Origin: Blastopirellula sp. J2-11
GTDB taxonomy: Bacteria > Planctomycetota > Planctomycetia > Pirellulales > Pirellulaceae
Direction: 5' to 3'
Assembly: GCF_024584705.1 (NCBI RefSeq)
Contig: NZ_CP097384.1
Coordinates: 6,200,001 to 6,264,000 of the forward strand
DNA: 64,000 nucleotides
Each line of letters opens with the position of its first letter. Within the stretch, counting starts at the first letter, position 1. Position numbers and translations under genes: made by a program. This document shows, piece after piece, positions 60,762 to 64,000 of the stretch. Below the pieces are notes generated by a model. It saw only the letters and a list, made by a program, of their open reading frames with translations. It was not told the origin of the DNA and searched no databases.

Positions 60762-61196
60762 ATGCGAACCCCAATGCTTACGACCGTTCTTGTCGCTGCA
60801 CTGTCGCTGCTTTCGATCGGCTGCAGCAGCGAAGCAAAGTCCAACGAAGTAAAAGTGAGCGGCAAAGTGACGATGGACGGACAACCGATCGAAATCGGCT
60901 CCGTATCGTTCGTCTCCGCTGACGGCGCAACACCGACCGGCGGCGGTAATATCAAAGACGGAACCTACGTCGCATTTGTCGCGCCCGGCGAAAAGAGGGT
61001 GATGGTGCTCGGCAACAAACTGGTCGGGAAGGAAAAGTTGTACGACACGCCCGACAGTCCGACGCGCGATAAGTACGAAAAGGTGACGCCGCCAGAATAC
61101 AACGCGTTTGAACTGACGCCGTTGACCGCTTCCATCAGCGGAGCACAGGACGACCTCCACTTTGAGTTAACGAAGAAGGTAAAAGCGCGACGCTAA
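60762..61196 (+). CDS. Small lipoprotein (cassette 4)
   Basis: About 144 residues from the ATG at 60762 (GAGG at 60751-60754). The lipobox is LSIGC. The domain has VKVSGKVTMDGQPIEIGSVS, FVSADGATPTGGG, then VAPGEKRVMVLGNKLVG and YEKVTPPEYN. Almost every one of these segments has a counterpart in the lipoprotein of cassette 5 (FVSVDGETPAGGG, GEKIVVIHGNKLVG, YQKVTPSDYG). The pair therefore duplicated with its DUF1559 partner. The end is basic (KKVKARR). Confidence 0.85.
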   Translation: MRTPMLTTVLVAALSLLSIGCSSEAKSNEVKVSGKVTMDGQPIEIGSVSFVSADGATPTGGGNIKDGTYVAFVAPGEKRVMVLGNKLVGKEKLYDTPDSPTRDKYEKVTPPEYNAFELTPLTASISGAQDDLHFELTKKVKARR

Positions 61197-61645
61197 ACCT
61201 GCATCTGCGGACTTCATGCCAACAACCAGAAGACCGCGGAAGGTGGATTCCTGACGTGGTCTTCTTCATTTCGAATCGTGTGATTCGAGCAATCGCGCGA
61301 AGTTTTTCTTCAAAAAAAACAGCCGCCCGAAACCCTGCTCAATTTGACCGACTTCTTTTGCCGCACCCTAACGACGCCGAAACGCACCTAAGCAAACAGG
61401 CTGCAAATGGATATCTTCCATAGGCTGCTCTTCGGCGCTGTTTGAGTTCACTGCCGAGCGTTTCAACGCTTCTATCAAGTGTGCTTCACCGCAACCAATT
61501 CAATTTTGGATTGACCCTGCTATACGCCAAAGTTAGTTTGTCACTACCCTCCCCATGCGCAGCAGTTTGCCCCAATCGGCTCGAAATGTGCGCTTCTTAT
61601 TCGTTCAATTTTTTTCTGTTGTCGCATCGTATTTAAGGGAATGTC
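61197..61645. other. 449-base region between cassettes 4 and 5
   Basis: A terminator lies at 61228-61270. The rest has no reliable gene. A block near 61560-61640 is T-rich and probably belongs to the promoter and leader of cassette 5. Confidence 0.5.
61228..61270 (+). terminator. Likely terminator after cassette 4
   Basis: An 11-bp stem with one G-U pair (61228-61238 with 61255-61265), inner GGAA/TTCC, followed by a modest T-rich tail. Confidence 0.55.
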
Positions 61646-62617
61646 ATGATTCATTCTTTGTTGGCGCGTCGTGCTCGACGCGGTTTTACGCTGGTCGAAC
61701 TGTTGGTCGTGATCGCGATTATCGGCGTCTTGATCGCTCTCTTGCTGCCTGCCGTGCAACAAGCGCGCGAAGCGGCGAGAAGGATGCAATGCACGAACAA
61801 CCTAAAGCAACTGACGCTGGCGACGCACATGCATGCTGATGCGCGCCAAGGCTGGTTGCCGTTGGGCGGTATTGAATGGACCGACAAGCTAGAGGATGGC
61901 GGCACCTACGGACGCATTACCTGGATGCAACAACTCTGGCCTTATATCGAACAAACGGCGCTGTACGACGGATACACTCTCAGCGACCCGTTTTACTCCG
62001 CCGACAATATTGGCAAATGCCGTGTGCCTGTATCGGCCTATTATTGTCCTTCCGATCAGGTGGGCGCGATGCAAGATCAAACCGACTCGAACTGGCGAGT
62101 TTTGGGCAACTATGTCGCCAACATGGGGAACACGCACTTGCATCAGCCCGCGGCTGATCAAGCGGTCTATACTGGCGCCCCCTTTGGCATTCACCACATC
62201 TACAAGCTGAACCACATCATCGACGGACTCTCGAACACGGCCCTCTATTCAGAATTGATCATTGCGGCGCCCGGCGGATTGAGCGACACGCGCGGCGACA
62301 TTTTGAATGACGACGGCTCGCCGGCGTTCATGTCGATTCTAACTCCCAACTCGTCGAGTCCCGATCACTGCGCAGCTTGTAAAGATTCGTCCGAGGATTC
62401 CAGCAACAACGACTACCGGACGATTCCGTGCTATGAGGTCGGCACCGGTCCGACGCACAATCAAAGCGTCCAGGTTGCGGCCCGCAGCCGCCATCCCGGC
62501 GGCGTGATCGTCGCGATGTGCGACGGTTCGGCTCGCTTCGTCTCGGAAACAATCTCTGAAACAATCTGGCAAGCGGCGGTTTCGAGCCGCGGCGGCGAAC
62601 CGCAGCAACTTCCGTAA
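61646..62617 (+). CDS. DUF1559 pseudopilin-like protein (cassette 5)
   Basis: A 323-residue protein with N-terminus [40 protein letters not shown] and then ATHMHADARQGWLPLGGI. The further plan matches cassette 4: YYCPSDQVGAMQDQ, NYVANMGNTHLHQPAADQAV, NSSSPDHCAACKDSS, NDYRTIPC and HPGGVIVAMCDGSARF. Two of the Cys in HCAACK correspond to QCRQCK in cassette 4 and could form a disulfide or bind metal. It precedes its lipoprotein by 112 bases. The divergence from cassette 4 is moderate, so the duplication is not recent. Confidence 0.93.
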   Translation: MIHSLLARRARRGFTLVELLVVIAIIGVLIALLLPAVQQAREAARRMQCTNNLKQLTLATHMHADARQGWLPLGGIEWTDKLEDGGTYGRITWMQQLWPYIEQTALYDGYTLSDPFYSADNIGKCRVPVSAYYCPSDQVGAMQDQTDSNWRVLGNYVANMGNTHLHQPAADQAVYTGAPFGIHHIYKLNHIIDGLSNTALYSELIIAAPGGLSDTRGDILNDDGSPAFMSILTPNSSSPDHCAACKDSSEDSSNNDYRTIPCYEVGTGPTHNQSVQVAARSRHPGGVIVAMCDGSARFVSETISETIWQAAVSSRGGEPQQLP

Positions 62618-62650
62618 TTTGGCGACTGCCATCCACTTCGCCAATCTTTT

Positions 62651-62682
62651 AACGCGTCGCCGACATCGCTCGTCGGCGCGTT
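62651..62682. repeat. Intergenic hairpin between cassette 5 genes
   Basis: An inverted repeat (AACGCG...CCGAC with GTCGGCGCGTT, one bulge of three bases) lies in the gap between the DUF1559 and lipoprotein genes. It may attenuate or stabilise the mRNA. The other cassettes have no such clear element. Confidence 0.5.
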
Positions 62683-62729
62683 GGAGCGTTCGCAATTCAT
62701 TCTTTCATCTTAACGCTTGGTGAATTCCC

Positions 62730-63161
62730 ATGATCCGCTGGTACCCACTCTCATTCTTGGCGCTCTTCTGCGCAACCGTCGCAAGCATCGGCTGCGGCGG
62801 AGCTCGCACTACCTTTGAAGTCCCCGTCAGCGGCATGGTCACCGTCGCCGGCGAACCGGTCACCAAAGGCGCGATTTCCTTCGTGTCGGTCGACGGCGAA
62901 ACGCCTGCCGGCGGCGGCAGCATTCAAGACGGCGTCTATCGGGCGCAGGTCCCGCCGGGCGAAAAGATCGTCGTCATCCATGGCAACAAACTAGTCGGCC
63001 AACAAAAAGAGTTTCCCGACTTAGAGCAGAGCGCCATGCAAAACATCTATCAAAAGGTAACGCCGTCAGACTACGGCTTCAAACATCTCTCGCCGCTTAA
63101 AGTGACGATCGACGAAGCGCAAGAAGGTCTTGACTTCGATCTGCCCAAGGCCAAGAAATAG
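62730..63161 (+). CDS. Small lipoprotein (cassette 5)
   Basis: A 143-residue lipoprotein. The lipobox is SIGC. The domain reads FEVPVSGMVTVAGEPVTKGA, FVSVDGETPAGGGSIQDGVY, APGEK-like VPPGEKIVVIHGNKLVG and YQKVTPSDYGFKHLSPLKV. It aligns over its full length with the lipoprotein of cassette 4. The C-terminus is Lys-rich. A good terminator follows directly, so cassette 5 is closed. Role unknown; partner of the DUF1559 protein upstream. Confidence 0.85.
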   Translation: MIRWYPLSFLALFCATVASIGCGGARTTFEVPVSGMVTVAGEPVTKGAISFVSVDGETPAGGGSIQDGVYRAQVPPGEKIVVIHGNKLVGQQKEFPDLEQSAMQNIYQKVTPSDYGFKHLSPLKVTIDEAQEGLDFDLPKAKK

Positions 63162-63165
63162 GAAA

Positions 63166-63200
63166 ACCGCAGCCGAATGGTTTCGACTGCGGTCGTTTCT
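63166..63200 (+). terminator. Terminator after cassette 5
   Basis: A 12-bp stem with one G-U pair (63166-63177 with 63182-63193) and a T-rich tail (CGTTTCTCTTT). It is located five bases after the lipoprotein stop. Confidence 0.7.
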
Positions 63201-63226
63201 CTTTCGACCGTTGACTAGGCCGCCGG

Positions 63227-63907
63227 TTAGTCGCGGCGGCCCATGTAGATCATGATGTAGTACAGCAGCGTCAGCACCGCTTGCAGCGTTGCGGCGACGT
63301 AGGTCAACGCGGCGGCGTACAGCATGTTGCGGACCACGTGCATGTCTTCTTGCGGCACGATGTTGAGATCGACCAGGACTCGCTTGGCCCGTGCGCTAGC
63401 GTCAAATTCGACAGGCAAGTTGATCAGCTGAAACACAACGACGCAGCCGAACAGCACGATTCCAGCCAGCAGCAAAAAATTCCACTGGAAGATCATGCCG
63501 ATGATCAACAAGATCCAACTGGCGCTGCTGCCGAAGCTGGCGGTCGGAACGGCCAGATTGCGCAGCACCAACGGCGCGTAATGTTTGGCGTCTTGAATCG
63601 CGTGGCCCGCTTCGTGCGCGGCGATGCCGACTGCGCCCAGCGAACGAGATTGATAAACGTCAGGGCTCAGCCGCAACACTTTGGCGCTGGGATCATAGTG
63701 ATCCGAAAGCTGACCCGGGATTTGTTCAATCCGCACGTCCTGCAAACCGGCCGAATCGAGAATGTGCCGAGCGGCGGCGGCGCCCGACAACGGCGCCGGC
63801 TTTTTCATCGCCGACGCGTAAGTCGACTTCAGCCAGATCTGGGCGATAAACGCCAGCAGCAAGGCCGGAGCGATAAACAGAAAATACATCGGGTTGAACC
63901 AATACAT
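63227..63907 (-). CDS. Neutral zinc metallopeptidase, YugP family
   Basis: A 226-residue membrane peptidase. The zinc motif HEAGH is in GAVGIAAHEAGHAIQD at about residues 90-105. There are three to four membrane spans: PMYFLFIAPALLLAFIAQIW, SASWILLIIGMIFQWNFLLL and AALTYVAATLQAVLTLLYYI. The segment NLPVEFDASARAKRVL is conserved in the YugP group. It likely cleaves membrane or envelope proteins, but no substrate is known. It starts at an ATG at 63907 and is convergent with cassette 5. Confidence 0.9.
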   Translation of the reverse strand: MYWFNPMYFLFIAPALLLAFIAQIWLKSTYASAMKKPAPLSGAAAARHILDSAGLQDVRIEQIPGQLSDHYDPSAKVLRLSPDVYQSRSLGAVGIAAHEAGHAIQDAKHYAPLVLRNLAVPTASFGSSASWILLIIGMIFQWNFLLLAGIVLFGCVVVFQLINLPVEFDASARAKRVLVDLNIVPQEDMHVVRNMLYAAALTYVAATLQAVLTLLYYIMIYMGRRD

Positions 63908-64000
63908 GGCGTATGTCTCGCCTTTCGATCGTTAACGGAAGTAACTCAGCCGTCTCGCCAGGACTTTTTCTGGCCAGGAGCTATTCGCCATCGGCTGCTC

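Overview
The window is about 64 kb of chromosome from a planctomycete, most likely a member of the Pirellulaceae close to Blastopirellula. That assignment rests on family content: a DUF1501 and DUF1549/DUF1553 pair, a DUF1598 protein, five DUF1559 pseudopilin-like proteins each followed by a small lipoprotein, an atypical ECF sigma factor with its own Zn-finger-like partner, and many FHA, Ser/Thr kinase and coiled-coil envelope proteins. No insertion sequence, prophage, CRISPR array or rRNA was seen. One tRNA-Arg was found.

Layout. 0-5 kb: the 3' end of a probable dnaE, a secreted DUF1598 protein, an AraC regulator, a DUF4261 protein and a hemerythrin-like protein. 4.8-10.7 kb: a mercuric-reductase-like flavoprotein, then a three-gene operon (ECF sigma factor, membrane-anchored DUF1549/DUF1553 protein, Tat-exported DUF1501 protein). 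11-15.7 kb: small secreted and redox proteins, an LRR protein, a membrane protein and an AroE-like protein that lacks both canonical catalytic residues. 16-27.4 kb: two pseudopilin/lipoprotein cassettes around a TPR/DUF2752 pair, an amino-acid permease with an exported methyltransferase and an SGNH hydrolase, and an ABC-2 transporter.

27.4-35 kb is a minus-strand envelope-signalling block: anti-sigma-like protein, AIM24, ECF sigma, a membrane protein, two very short single-span membrane proteins, a transmembrane Ser/Thr kinase, an FHA protein and a coiled-coil protein. It contains a perfect 30-bp-arm palindrome. 35-43 kb: a DUF481 outer-membrane protein, a duplicated amidohydrolase whose second half has lost its metal ligands, a copper-type P1B ATPase, an inverted repeat and an FHA protein. 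43-53 kb: tRNA-Arg, then a minus-strand phosphorelay operon (multi-PAS kinase, Rcp-type regulator, REC-PAS kinase, FixJ-type regulator, methyltransferase), a DoxX protein and an FHA-GAF-adenylate cyclase. 53-57.5 kb: a Xer-type recombinase, lipoproteins and a BshB1-type deacetylase. 57.9-63.2 kb: three consecutive pseudopilin/lipoprotein cassettes, the last two clearly duplicated. The window ends with a membrane zinc peptidase.

The common theme is the cell envelope and signalling to it: exported structural proteins, small lipoproteins, two sigma/anti-sigma modules, a membrane kinase with an FHA partner, and a two-component relay. The best candidates for an undescribed system are the repeated pseudopilin/lipoprotein cassettes and the 27-34 kb minus-strand block. 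All functional statements come from reading motifs by eye; no database search was made.
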